Source: Blastococcus xanthinilyticus (GTDB taxonomy: Bacteria; Actinomycetota; Actinomycetes; Mycobacteriales; Geodermatophilaceae). Taken from it: DNA of 64,000 nt. Positions 19,714-26,631 of the stretch are shown here, piece after piece. The notes beneath the pieces were generated by a model, which worked only from the letters and a program-made list of their open reading frames with translations, searched no databases and was not told where the DNA came from. The stretch spans positions 1-64,000 of the forward strand of contig NZ_VNHW01000004.1 of the NCBI RefSeq assembly GCF_008124835.1, in the 5' to 3' direction. Numbering within the stretch: the stretch's first letter is position 1; each line of letters starts with the position of its first letter. Both the position numbers and the translations under genes were made by a program.

Positions 19714-21567
19714 TCAGGGGGTGCCGGTCAGCCGGAACTCCGGGCGGGGGGTTCCGGAGGGCACCACGCCGTCGGCCGTGAGCGCGCTGCGCATGATGTC
19801 GGCGAAGACGGGGGCCGCCACCTGGCCGCCCTCGGCGGAGCTGGTGGGGCGCTCGAGGTCGACCGCGACGACGTACTGCGGGTCGTCCGCGGGCGCGAAC
19901 CCGACGAACGTGGTCACGTACCCGCCACCGGCGTAGCAGTTGCACTCCGGGTTGGCCCGCTGCGCGGTGCCGGTCTTCCCCGCCACGCGGAAGCCCTCGA
20001 CCTGGGCCAGCGGCGCGGTGCCGCCCGGGCCGACGACGGCTTCCAGCATGTACGCCATCGCGTCGGCGGTCGCCTCGCTGATCACGCGGGTGCGGGCCGG
20101 CTCGGGCGCGGCCGCGACCCGGCCCGAGGGGTCGGTGACCGACTCGACGATGCGCGGCTCGACGCGCATCCCGTCGTTGGCGATCGCCTGGTAGACCGAC
20201 GCCATCTGCAGCGTGGTCACCGAGACGCCCTGGCCGATGGGCACGTTGGCCGCGCGGCTGGGCGACCAGTCGGCCGCCCCCTCGAGGATGCCGCGGCTCT
20301 CACCGGGGAGCTCGATGCCGGTCTTCTCCCCCACGCCGAAGGCCCGCAGGTACTTCTCCAGCGTCGCGTCCCCGACCTCGCGGGCCAGCATGATCGTGCC
20401 GACGTTGCTGGACTTGGCCAGGATGCCGGTCACCGTCCAGTCGACCGGGGCGTGGTCGTGCGCGTCGGTGACCACGACGTCACCGGCCTCGATGTGCCCG
20501 TTGACCGACATGACGCGCTCCGGCGTCGCGTGGCCCTCCTCGACGGCCGCGGCCAGCGTCACCGCCTTCATGACCGACCCGGGCTCGAAGACGTCGGACA
20601 CCACCGGGTTGCCGAGCAGGTCGGGGTCGGTCTCGGAGTAGGCGCCGGGGTCGTAGCCCGGGCAGGACCCCATGGCCGCGACCCGGCCGGTCGCCACCTC
20701 GAGGACCACCGCCGAGGCGCGGGTGGTGGCGCCGTCGGCGCACGCCTCGCCCAGCCGCTGCTCGGTCACGAACTGCAGGTCCTGGTCGAGGGTGAGCGTG
20801 ACGTCGGACCCGTCGGTGGCCGGGCTGGACTCGTCGATGCCCGAGGGGATCGGGTGGCCGCCGCTGCCCACCTCCACGGTGCGCCGGCCGGGGGTGCCCG
20901 ACAGCTGCTCCTCGAAGGTGTGCTCGATGCCGGCCAGGCCGGTGCCCTCGCTGCCGACGAAGCCGACCACCTGGCCGCCCACCGTCCCCGACGGGTAGAG
21001 CCGCTCGGGGTTGTCCTGGAGGAGCACGCCGGCCAGCCCGAGCTCCTCGACGGCGTCCGCCGTCTCCGGCGGGACCTGCTCGGCCAGGACGACGTACCGG
21101 CCGTCCGCGGACAGCTTCTCCGTCAGCTCGGGCACCGGGACGTCGAGCAGCGTGGTCAGCGCCAGCGCCGTGCGCGCCGGGTCGCCGACCACGGTGGGGT
21201 CGGCGACCACGCGGGAGGCGTCGACGGTGTAGGCGAACGGGCTCCCGTCCCGGTCCAGCACCGAGCCGCGCAGCGCCGCGATCGTGTAGTTGCGCAGCCG
21301 GTCCTGCTCGGCCGCGCTGGCGTAGGCGGCGCCGTCGATGCCCTGCAGCACGACCAGCCGGCCGACCACCAGCACCAGCAGCGTGACGAGGACGATCAGA
21401 CCGGCCCGGTTCCGCCGGCTGCGCTGCTCCACCGACAGGCCGGCGCCGCCGCTGCGGCGGGTGCCCGGGGCGCGGCGGGACACGAACGGGCTGCTCCCAC
21501 CCCGGCCGGAACCGGTCGGGCGCGCGGCCCGGGAACCGGCGCCGGGGCCGCGGACGCTGCTCGGCAC
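19714..21567 (-). CDS. ftsI: FtsI/PBP3 septal peptidoglycan transpeptidase
   Basis: A 617-residue class B penicillin-binding protein. A 55-residue Ser/Arg-rich cytoplasmic tail precedes one membrane helix (about 56-75), then the pedestal domain (RGSVLDRDGSPFAYT) and the transpeptidase domain. Active-site motifs are all present: S331-V-M-K334, S386-S-N388 and K531-T-G-T534. It crosslinks septal peptidoglycan with FtsW and corresponds to PbpB (Rv2163c). The start is GTG 21567, 3 bases after the ftsL-like gene. Confidence 0.95.
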   Translation of the reverse strand: MPSSVRGPGAGSRAARPTGSGRGGSSPFVSRRAPGTRRSGGAGLSVEQRSRRNRAGLIVLVTLLVLVVGRLVVLQGIDGAAYASAAEQDRLRNYTIAALRGSVLDRDGSPFAYTVDASRVVADPTVVGDPARTALALTTLLDVPVPELTEKLSADGRYVVLAEQVPPETADAVEELGLAGVLLQDNPERLYPSGTVGGQVVGFVGSEGTGLAGIEHTFEEQLSGTPGRRTVEVGSGGHPIPSGIDESSPATDGSDVTLTLDQDLQFVTEQRLGEACADGATTRASAVVLEVATGRVAAMGSCPGYDPGAYSETDPDLLGNPVVSDVFEPGSVMKAVTLAAAVEEGHATPERVMSVNGHIEAGDVVVTDAHDHAPVDWTVTGILAKSSNVGTIMLAREVGDATLEKYLRAFGVGEKTGIELPGESRGILEGAADWSPSRAANVPIGQGVSVTTLQMASVYQAIANDGMRVEPRIVESVTDPSGRVAAAPEPARTRVISEATADAMAYMLEAVVGPGGTAPLAQVEGFRVAGKTGTAQRANPECNCYAGGGYVTTFVGFAPADDPQYVVAVDLERPTSSAEGGQVAAPVFADIMRSALTADGVVPSGTPRPEFRLTGTP

Positions 21568-21570
21568 GGC

Positions 21571-22194
21571 TCAGTTCCCGCCGTCGGCGGCGCCCGCGGG
21601 AGCGGGCTCCGGCGCGGTGGGCTCCGGCGCGGTGGGCGCCGGCGCGGTGGAACCCGGCGCGGTCGACTCTGCCGCGAGCGGGGGCTCGGGGGCCGGCGCG
21701 GGCTCGGGGTTGCCGCGCATCGTCGTCGTCCCCTCGGGGCCCAGGACCAGGTAGCCGGCCACGCCGGCGGGCACCAGGCCGGCCGCGACGGCCGCCCGGG
21801 CGACCTCGGCGGGCGTGCTGCCGGCCACGACGAGCTGCTCGAGCCGCTGCACCTCCTGCGCGCGGGCGGCGTTGTCGGCCCGCAGCGAGCTGGCCTTGAG
21901 CGAGTCCACGGCGATGGCGGTGTTGAGCACGAGGAGCCCGAGGGTGGTGAGCCCGAGCAGGGCCACCACCAGGATGACGAACGGCGCCTTGCGCGACCGC
22001 AGCGCGCTGCGGGCCTGGGTCCGCGGCCGGGCGGCGCTGCCGGTGGGCACCAGCCGCAGGTCGGGGCGCGGCCCGCTGCGGCCGGTGCCGCGGCTGCCGG
22101 TCACCGAGGTGCGCGCGGAGGTGTGCGGTGCCGTGCTGCTCCGGGGCGTGCTGGCGGTGCGCGGTGCGGTGGCCCGCGCGGCGGCCCGGGTCAT
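21571..22194 (-). CDS. ftsL: FtsL-like septum protein
   Basis: A 207-residue bitopic membrane protein in the position of Rv2164c/ftsL. A basic cytoplasmic segment of about 70 residues is followed by one helix (FVILVVALLGLTTLGLLVL), a short leucine-zipper-like coiled coil (AARAQEVQRLEQLV) and a Pro/Glu/Ala-rich tail. FtsL-type proteins join FtsQ and FtsB-like partners to activate FtsWI. The sequence is poorly conserved in this family, so the assignment rests mainly on position and topology. ATG 22194 overlaps the rsmH stop. Confidence 0.75.
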   Translation of the reverse strand: MTRAAARATAPRTASTPRSSTAPHTSARTSVTGSRGTGRSGPRPDLRLVPTGSAARPRTQARSALRSRKAPFVILVVALLGLTTLGLLVLNTAIAVDSLKASSLRADNAARAQEVQRLEQLVVAGSTPAEVARAAVAAGLVPAGVAGYLVLGPEGTTTMRGNPEPAPAPEPPLAAESTAPGSTAPAPTAPEPTAPEPAPAGAADGGN

Positions 22195-23180
22195 GCCGCC
22201 CGCCGGATGCGCTCGGCGGCCCGCACCCGGGCCGAGGCGGCCCGCGGGTTGGTGGCCAGCTCGTCGCCCGCGGCGGCCTCGCCGCCGCGGGTGAGCAGCC
22301 GCAGCACCGGGCTGTGCTCGGGCAGCGGCACCGGCAGGTCCGGGGGCGTCCGGTCGAGGGCTCCCGCGGCGAGTGTCTGCTTCACGATCCGGTCCTCCAA
22401 GGAGTGGAAGGTGATGACCGCGATCCGGCCGCCCACGGCGAGGGCGTCGATCGCGTCGGGGAGGGCGCGCTCCAGCGCGCCGAGCTCGTCGTTGACCTCG
22501 ATCCGCAGCGCCTGGAAGGTGCGCTTGGCCGGGTGCCCGCCCGTGCGGCGGGTGGCCGCGGGGATGGATTCCCGCACCAGCTCGGCCAGGCGGGCGGTGC
22601 CGGTGAACGGCTCCCGCGTCCGCTCGCGGTCGATCGCCGCGGCGATGCGGGAGGCGAACCGCTCCTCGCCGTAGACCCGCAGCACGCGGGCCAGGTCACG
22701 GGGCGGGTAGGTGTTGACGACGTCGGCCGCCGTCCGAGGGGCGCCGGGGTCCATGCGCATGTCCAGCGGGGCGTCGGTGGAGTAGCTGAACCCGCGATCG
22801 GGGCGGTCCAGCTGCAGGGAGGAGACCCCGAGGTCGAACAGGACGCCCTGCACCTCGTCGATCCCCAGCCGGGCCAGCACGTCGGAGAGCTCGTCGAACA
22901 CCGCGGGGACGACGGTGACGCGGTCGGCGTGCCCGGCGGCCTCGATGCGGCGGGTGGCCTCGGCGCGCGCCTGCGGGTCGCGGTCCAGCCCGACCACCCG
23001 CAGCCCGGGGTTCGCCGCGAGCAGCGCCAGGGTGTGGCCGGCCAGCCCGAGCGTGGCGTCGACCAGGACGGCGCCGTCGGCGGCGCAGGCGGGTCCGAGG
23101 AGCTCGGTGACCCGGTCCAGGAGCACCGGCACGTGCAGCGGGGAGGGGCCCGGCGCGGCGGCAGGACCCGTGCTGCTCAT
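22191..23180 (-). CDS. rsmH: 16S rRNA m4C1402 methyltransferase RsmH
   Basis: A 329-residue SAM-dependent methyltransferase that modifies C1402 of 16S rRNA. Family signatures are HVPVLLDRVTELLG at the N-terminus, DATLGLAGHTLALL (SAM loop), VQGVLFDLGVSSLQLD, RGFSYSTDAPLDMRMD and ITFHSLEDRIVKQ. The ATG at 23180 has a GAGAGG site upstream on the mRNA and starts just before the conserved region; the frame stays open 459 bases further upstream but without family sequence. Confidence 0.95.
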   Translation of the reverse strand: MSSTGPAAAPGPSPLHVPVLLDRVTELLGPACAADGAVLVDATLGLAGHTLALLAANPGLRVVGLDRDPQARAEATRRIEAAGHADRVTVVPAVFDELSDVLARLGIDEVQGVLFDLGVSSLQLDRPDRGFSYSTDAPLDMRMDPGAPRTAADVVNTYPPRDLARVLRVYGEERFASRIAAAIDRERTREPFTGTARLAELVRESIPAATRRTGGHPAKRTFQALRIEVNDELGALERALPDAIDALAVGGRIAVITFHSLEDRIVKQTLAAGALDRTPPDLPVPLPEHSPVLRLLTRGGEAAAGDELATNPRAASARVRAAERIRRAA

Positions 23181-23635
23181 CGTCTGCTGCCTCTCGAACG
23201 GTCCGGAGTGGTTCCGCGATGGTGCCGCGCGGCGCTCGGCGTCGGGGGGACGCGGCTGCCGCGGGCGTGCGGATCGGGCGGGTGGGGCGCAGGGGGACGG
23301 TGGGGCGGCGCGTCCGCCGGATGCGGGCCGGGGCGCACCGGTGGGGCGGGGTGGGGCCGGTGGAGCGGAGTGGGGCGCGGGACGTCGGTCCGGGGTGGTG
23401 TCCGGCCCCGCGGGGGGCCGCCTGGCGTCGGGGAAGAGCGTCAGGTGGCGCCCCGCGGGGCCGGGAGGGTCACCCCGCCGGAGCGAACCGGCGACACCTG
23501 CTGGTCCTCGCGGCGCTCCGCTGTGGGACCGAGCCGCGGGGAAGGCGACTGGGGCCCGGGCCGGTCGAGCCGCGGGGAAGGCGGCTCGGTCGGTGCGGCA
23601 CGGAGGCCGGTGGGGGCGGGTGGGGCATCCCGGGA
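23181..23635. other. mraZ-rsmH intergenic region, G-rich on the plus strand
   Basis: No gene is recognised in these 455 bases, which is a long gap for the dcw cluster. The plus strand is rich in G runs: four GGGG tracts at 23330-23333, 23343-23346, 23348-23351 and 23353-23356 fit a G-quadruplex motif on the template strand of the dcw transcript. A 17-base direct repeat (GAGCCGCGGGGAAGGCG) occurs at 23531-23547 and 23567-23583. Confidence 0.45.
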
Positions 23636-24070
23636 TCACGACAACGTCGGCATCCCCTCGCTCTCCATGTCGGCGAAGGCGGCCTCCTGCTCGGCCACGT
23701 AGGCGTCCCAGGTGGCGGAATCCCAGATCTCGAAGCGGGTGTCCACGCCGACCACGACCACGTCGCGGTCCAGGTGGGCGTACTCGCGCAGCCCGGCGGG
23801 GAGGGTGATGCGGCCGGTCTTGTCCGGCTCCAGCTCGACCATCGACCCGAAGCTCATGCGGGCGCGCATGCGCGCCGCGGCGGTGTCGGAGGGGGCCATG
23901 GCGGCCATCGCGGCGCTCTGCTCGGCGACCCGGGCCATGGTGAGCCCGTAGATGCAGCGGTCCTGCCCCTTCTTGATCACCATGCCGTCGGCCACCTGCT
24001 CGCGGAACCGGACGGGCAGCGCGAGCCGGCCCTTCTCGTCGAGCCGCAACTGGTAGCTGCCGACGAACAC
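23636..24070 (-). CDS. mraZ: Transcriptional regulator MraZ
   Basis: A 144-residue protein of two SpoVT/AbrB-like domains, each with the family motif: LRLDEKGRLALPVRFRE (near residue 8) and LEPDKTGRITLPAGLRE (near residue 84). MraZ binds repeated boxes at its own promoter and controls the dcw cluster. The start is GTG 24070, preceded on the mRNA by GGGGGGTGATCCG, close to the full complement of the 16S rRNA tail. An ATG at 24087 behind AGGAGG is in another frame and gives no MraZ sequence. Confidence 0.94.
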   Translation of the reverse strand: MFVGSYQLRLDEKGRLALPVRFREQVADGMVIKKGQDRCIYGLTMARVAEQSAAMAAMAPSDTAAARMRARMSFGSMVELEPDKTGRITLPAGLREYAHLDRDVVVVGVDTRFEIWDSATWDAYVAEQEAAFADMESEGMPTLS

Positions 24071-24133
24071 CGGATCACCCCCCGCATCGGTCCTCCTATG
24101 GCTCTGCAGGTCCCCCGGACGGAGCCCTGCCTC

Positions 24134-24178
24134 CCCACCGGTCGACACAGTAACCCACTGGCCCCCACTCGACACCAC
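24134..24178 (-). promoter_or_regulatory. MraZ operator: five boxes at 10-base spacing
   Basis: Reading the minus strand toward mraZ, GTGGT, GTGGG, GTGGG, GTGTC and GTGGG occupy 24174-24178, 24164-24168, 24154-24158, 24144-24148 and 24134-24138. The exact 10-base period places them on one face of the helix and matches the known MraZ site pattern of repeated TGGG boxes separated by 5-6 bases. The array lies 64-108 bases upstream of the mraZ start and so would permit autoregulation of the whole cluster. Confidence 0.75.
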
Positions 24179-24285
24179 CTCGGGCCGTGTCGGACCCACT
24201 CGCCCACCGCCCCCTCCCCCGGGGCCCGCAGACCCCCGTCCGCCCTGCGCGATCGGCAACTGCCCGCCTCGGGCCGCGCGGCACG

Positions 24286-24291
24286 TACGGT
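24286..24291 (+). promoter_or_regulatory. Putative -10 element for moxR
   Basis: TACGGT lies 6 bases before the GTG at 24298, a spacing consistent with a leaderless transcript. No ribosome binding site is visible ahead of this GTG. Confidence 0.4.
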
Positions 24292-24297
24292 GGTGTG

Positions 24298-25281
24298 GTG
24301 ACGGAGGCGACACGGGCCGCCGACGGGACGGCCGACGCGTCGGTCGACGTCGCCGCGGAAGGCGCACGGATCGCGGCGAGCATGGGCCGGGTCGTCCAGG
24401 GCAAGGACGGCGTCGTCCGCCTGGCCCTGGTGGTGCTGCTCGCCGAGGGCCACCTGCTCATCGAGGACGTGCCGGGGGTCGGGAAGACCACCTTGGCCAA
24501 GGCGCTGGCCGGCTCCATCGACGCCACCGTCCGGCGGATCCAGTTCACCCCCGACCTGCTCCCCAGCGACGTGACCGGCGTGGCCGTGTACGACCAGGAG
24601 AGCCGGGAGTTCGAGTTCAAGCCCGGCGCGGTGTTCGCCAACGTGGTCGTGGCCGACGAGATCAACCGCGCCTCCCCCAAGACGCAGTCGGCCCTCCTGG
24701 AGTGCATGGAGGAGCGGCAGGTCACCGTGGACGGCGTGAGCTACGAGCTGGCCCGCCCGTTCGTGGTGATGGCCACCCAGAACCCGCTGGAGATGGAGGG
24801 CACCTACCCGCTCCCCGAGGCGCAGCGCGACCGGTTCACCGCCCGCGTCTCCATGGGCTACCCCGACCCTGCCGCCGAGTTGGCGATGCTGGACGACCGG
24901 GCGACCGCCGACCCGCTGACGGCGCTGCGCCCGGTCGCCTCCGCGGCCATGGTGCGCTCGCTGGTCGACGCCGTGGGGCGGCTGCACGTCTCGGAGGCGG
25001 TGCGCCGCTACGTCGTGGCGATCGTCGAAGCCACCCGCCGCTCCCCCGAGCTGCGCCTGGGCGCCTCCCCGCGCGCCGGGCTCCAGCTGCTGCGCGCCGC
25101 ACGGGCCTCGGCCGCCCTCGACGGCCGGGACCACGTGCTCCCCGACGACGTCCAGGCCCTCGCCGTCCCGGTGCTGGCGCACCGCCTGCTGCTCAGCAGC
25201 GAGGCGGCCGTCGGCCGGCGGAGCACCGAGCAGGTCGTCACCTCCCTGCTGGCCTCGGTACCCGTCCTCCGCGGTCGCTGA
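24298..25281 (+). CDS. MoxR family AAA+ ATPase
   Basis: A 327-residue AAA+ ATPase of the MoxR group. Walker A is EDVPGVGKTTLAKAL (near residue 65), Walker B and sensor follow (VVVADEINRASPKTQSALLE, VMATQNPLEMEGTYPLPEAQ). The GTG at 24298 is preferred to an upstream ATG at 24187 because the extra residues are low-complexity and a -10-like hexamer sits just before this GTG. MoxR proteins act as chaperones that help fold or insert metal in partner proteins, usually those of the neighbouring DUF58 and transglutaminase genes, as here. Confidence 0.9.
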   Translation: MTEATRAADGTADASVDVAAEGARIAASMGRVVQGKDGVVRLALVVLLAEGHLLIEDVPGVGKTTLAKALAGSIDATVRRIQFTPDLLPSDVTGVAVYDQESREFEFKPGAVFANVVVADEINRASPKTQSALLECMEERQVTVDGVSYELARPFVVMATQNPLEMEGTYPLPEAQRDRFTARVSMGYPDPAAELAMLDDRATADPLTALRPVASAAMVRSLVDAVGRLHVSEAVRRYVVAIVEATRRSPELRLGASPRAGLQLLRAARASAALDGRDHVLPDDVQALAVPVLAHRLLLSSEAAVGRRSTEQVVTSLLASVPVLRGR

Positions 25282-25284
25282 CCC

Positions 25285-26631
25285 GTGGCGGCACCCCGGC
25301 GGGCACTGGCGGGCCTCACCTCCCGCGGCCGCTGCCTGGTCGGCGGCGGGCTGGCCCTCGGCCTCACCGGCGCGGTGCTCGGCGAACGGGCACTGGTGCA
25401 GCTGGCCGGCTTCGTCCTGGCCCTGCCCCTGCTGGCCGCGCTGAGCGTGGCCCGGCGCCGTTCCCGGGTCAGCACCCGGCGCACCGTCACGCCGGCCCGG
25501 GTCGCGCGCGGCGGGTCGGCCGAGGTCGTCCTCGAGCTGCAGAACACCGACACCCGCCGGGCCGGGGTGTGGCTGCTCAGCGAGCAGCTGCCCGGCGCGC
25601 TGGGGCGCGCGCACCGGTTCACGGTGTCCGGCCTGGCCGCCGGCGCCGCCACCAAGGCCCGGTACCAGGTCACCGGCCGGTACCGCGGCCGCTACCAGGT
25701 GGGGCCGCTGCAGCTGCGCGTGGTCGACCCGTTCGGCCTGGTGGAGCGGACCACTGCCGGCGGCGACACAGCACCCCTCACGGTGGTCCCCCGGGTGCGC
25801 CCCCTGGGCCCCGGTGGCCCCGGCGGCGGCCGCGGCCGGGGCGGCGAGGGGGCGCGCCGGGCGATCGCGGTCTCCGGGGACGACGACGTGACCGTCCGGG
25901 AGTACCGGCAGGGCGACGACCTGCGCAAGGTCCACTGGCGGGCGACCGCCCGCACCGGCGAGCTGATGGTCCGGCTCGAGGAACGCCCGTGGCGGGCGCA
26001 GGGCACGCTGCTGCTGGACACCCGGGCGCGCGCCCACCTGGTGGCACCGGAGCGCGAGGGCGTCCCCCAGGTGCCCGGCCCGCCCGGTGACCGGTGGCCG
26101 CCCGCGGACAGCCTGGAGTGGCTGGTCGAGGCGGCGGCGAGCGTCGGGGTGGCCCTCGCCGAGCAGGGTGCCGACCTGCGGGTGGTCACCGCCGCCGGCG
26201 AGCTGCCCCCGGCCCCCGGGCGGCGGGGGCTGGGCGCCGACGAGCTCCTCGACCGGCTGGCCACCGTGGGCGCCTCCCGGGCGTCCGACCTGTCCGCCAC
26301 CGTGGCCGCGGCCTGCCGGGTGGCCGGGAACGGCCCGCTGATCTGCCTGCTCGGCGCGGTGGGGCCCGACGACGTGGCCGACCTGGTGCAGCAGCGCGGG
26401 GGCCCGGTGGCCGACGTCGCCGTCCTCCTGGACATCACCGGCTGGGCCGACGCGGCGCCGGCTCGGGCCCGCCGCGCCGGCCCGGCCGCGGAGGCGCTCC
26501 GCGGCCAGCGGGAGCAGGCGGCGGCGATGCTCGCCGGCGCAGGCTGGCGGGTGACCACGGCCGAGGCCGGCCAGGACGTCGCCGACGTCTGGTCCCGGCT
26601 GGGCGGGATCCGCCTGGGGGCACCGGCGTGA
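25285..26631 (+). CDS. DUF58 domain membrane protein
   Basis: A 448-residue protein starting at GTG 25285, 3 bases after moxR. Two helices near the N-terminus (about residues 15-55) are followed by a beta-rich extracellular-type segment and then the DUF58 signature (VREYRQGDDLRKVHWRATAR, GELMVRLEE). A von Willebrand A-like fold is expected in the C-terminal half (LLDTRAR begins it). DUF58, MoxR and transglutaminase genes travel together in many bacteria; the shared function, probably in envelope protein assembly, is not established. Confidence 0.88.
   Translation: MAAPRRALAGLTSRGRCLVGGGLALGLTGAVLGERALVQLAGFVLALPLLAALSVARRRSRVSTRRTVTPARVARGGSAEVVLELQNTDTRRAGVWLLSEQLPGALGRAHRFTVSGLAAGAATKARYQVTGRYRGRYQVGPLQLRVVDPFGLVERTTAGGDTAPLTVVPRVRPLGPGGPGGGRGRGGEGARRAIAVSGDDDVTVREYRQGDDLRKVHWRATARTGELMVRLEERPWRAQGTLLLDTRARAHLVAPEREGVPQVPGPPGDRWPPADSLEWLVEAAASVGVALAEQGADLRVVTAAGELPPAPGRRGLGADELLDRLATVGASRASDLSATVAAACRVAGNGPLICLLGAVGPDDVADLVQQRGGPVADVAVLLDITGWADAAPARARRAGPAAEALRGQREQAAAMLAGAGWRVTTAEAGQDVADVWSRLGGIRLGAPA

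Noticed and set aside
24087-24097. ATG at 24087 behind AGGAGG as the mraZ start
   Set aside because: That ATG is in a different frame and yields no MraZ residues; GTG 24070 with its own GGGGGGTGATCC site fits the family.
23977-26037. 686-codon minus-strand frame across mraZ and moxR
   Set aside because: It overlaps mraZ in the wrong frame and is antisense to moxR and DUF58, both with clear family motifs.
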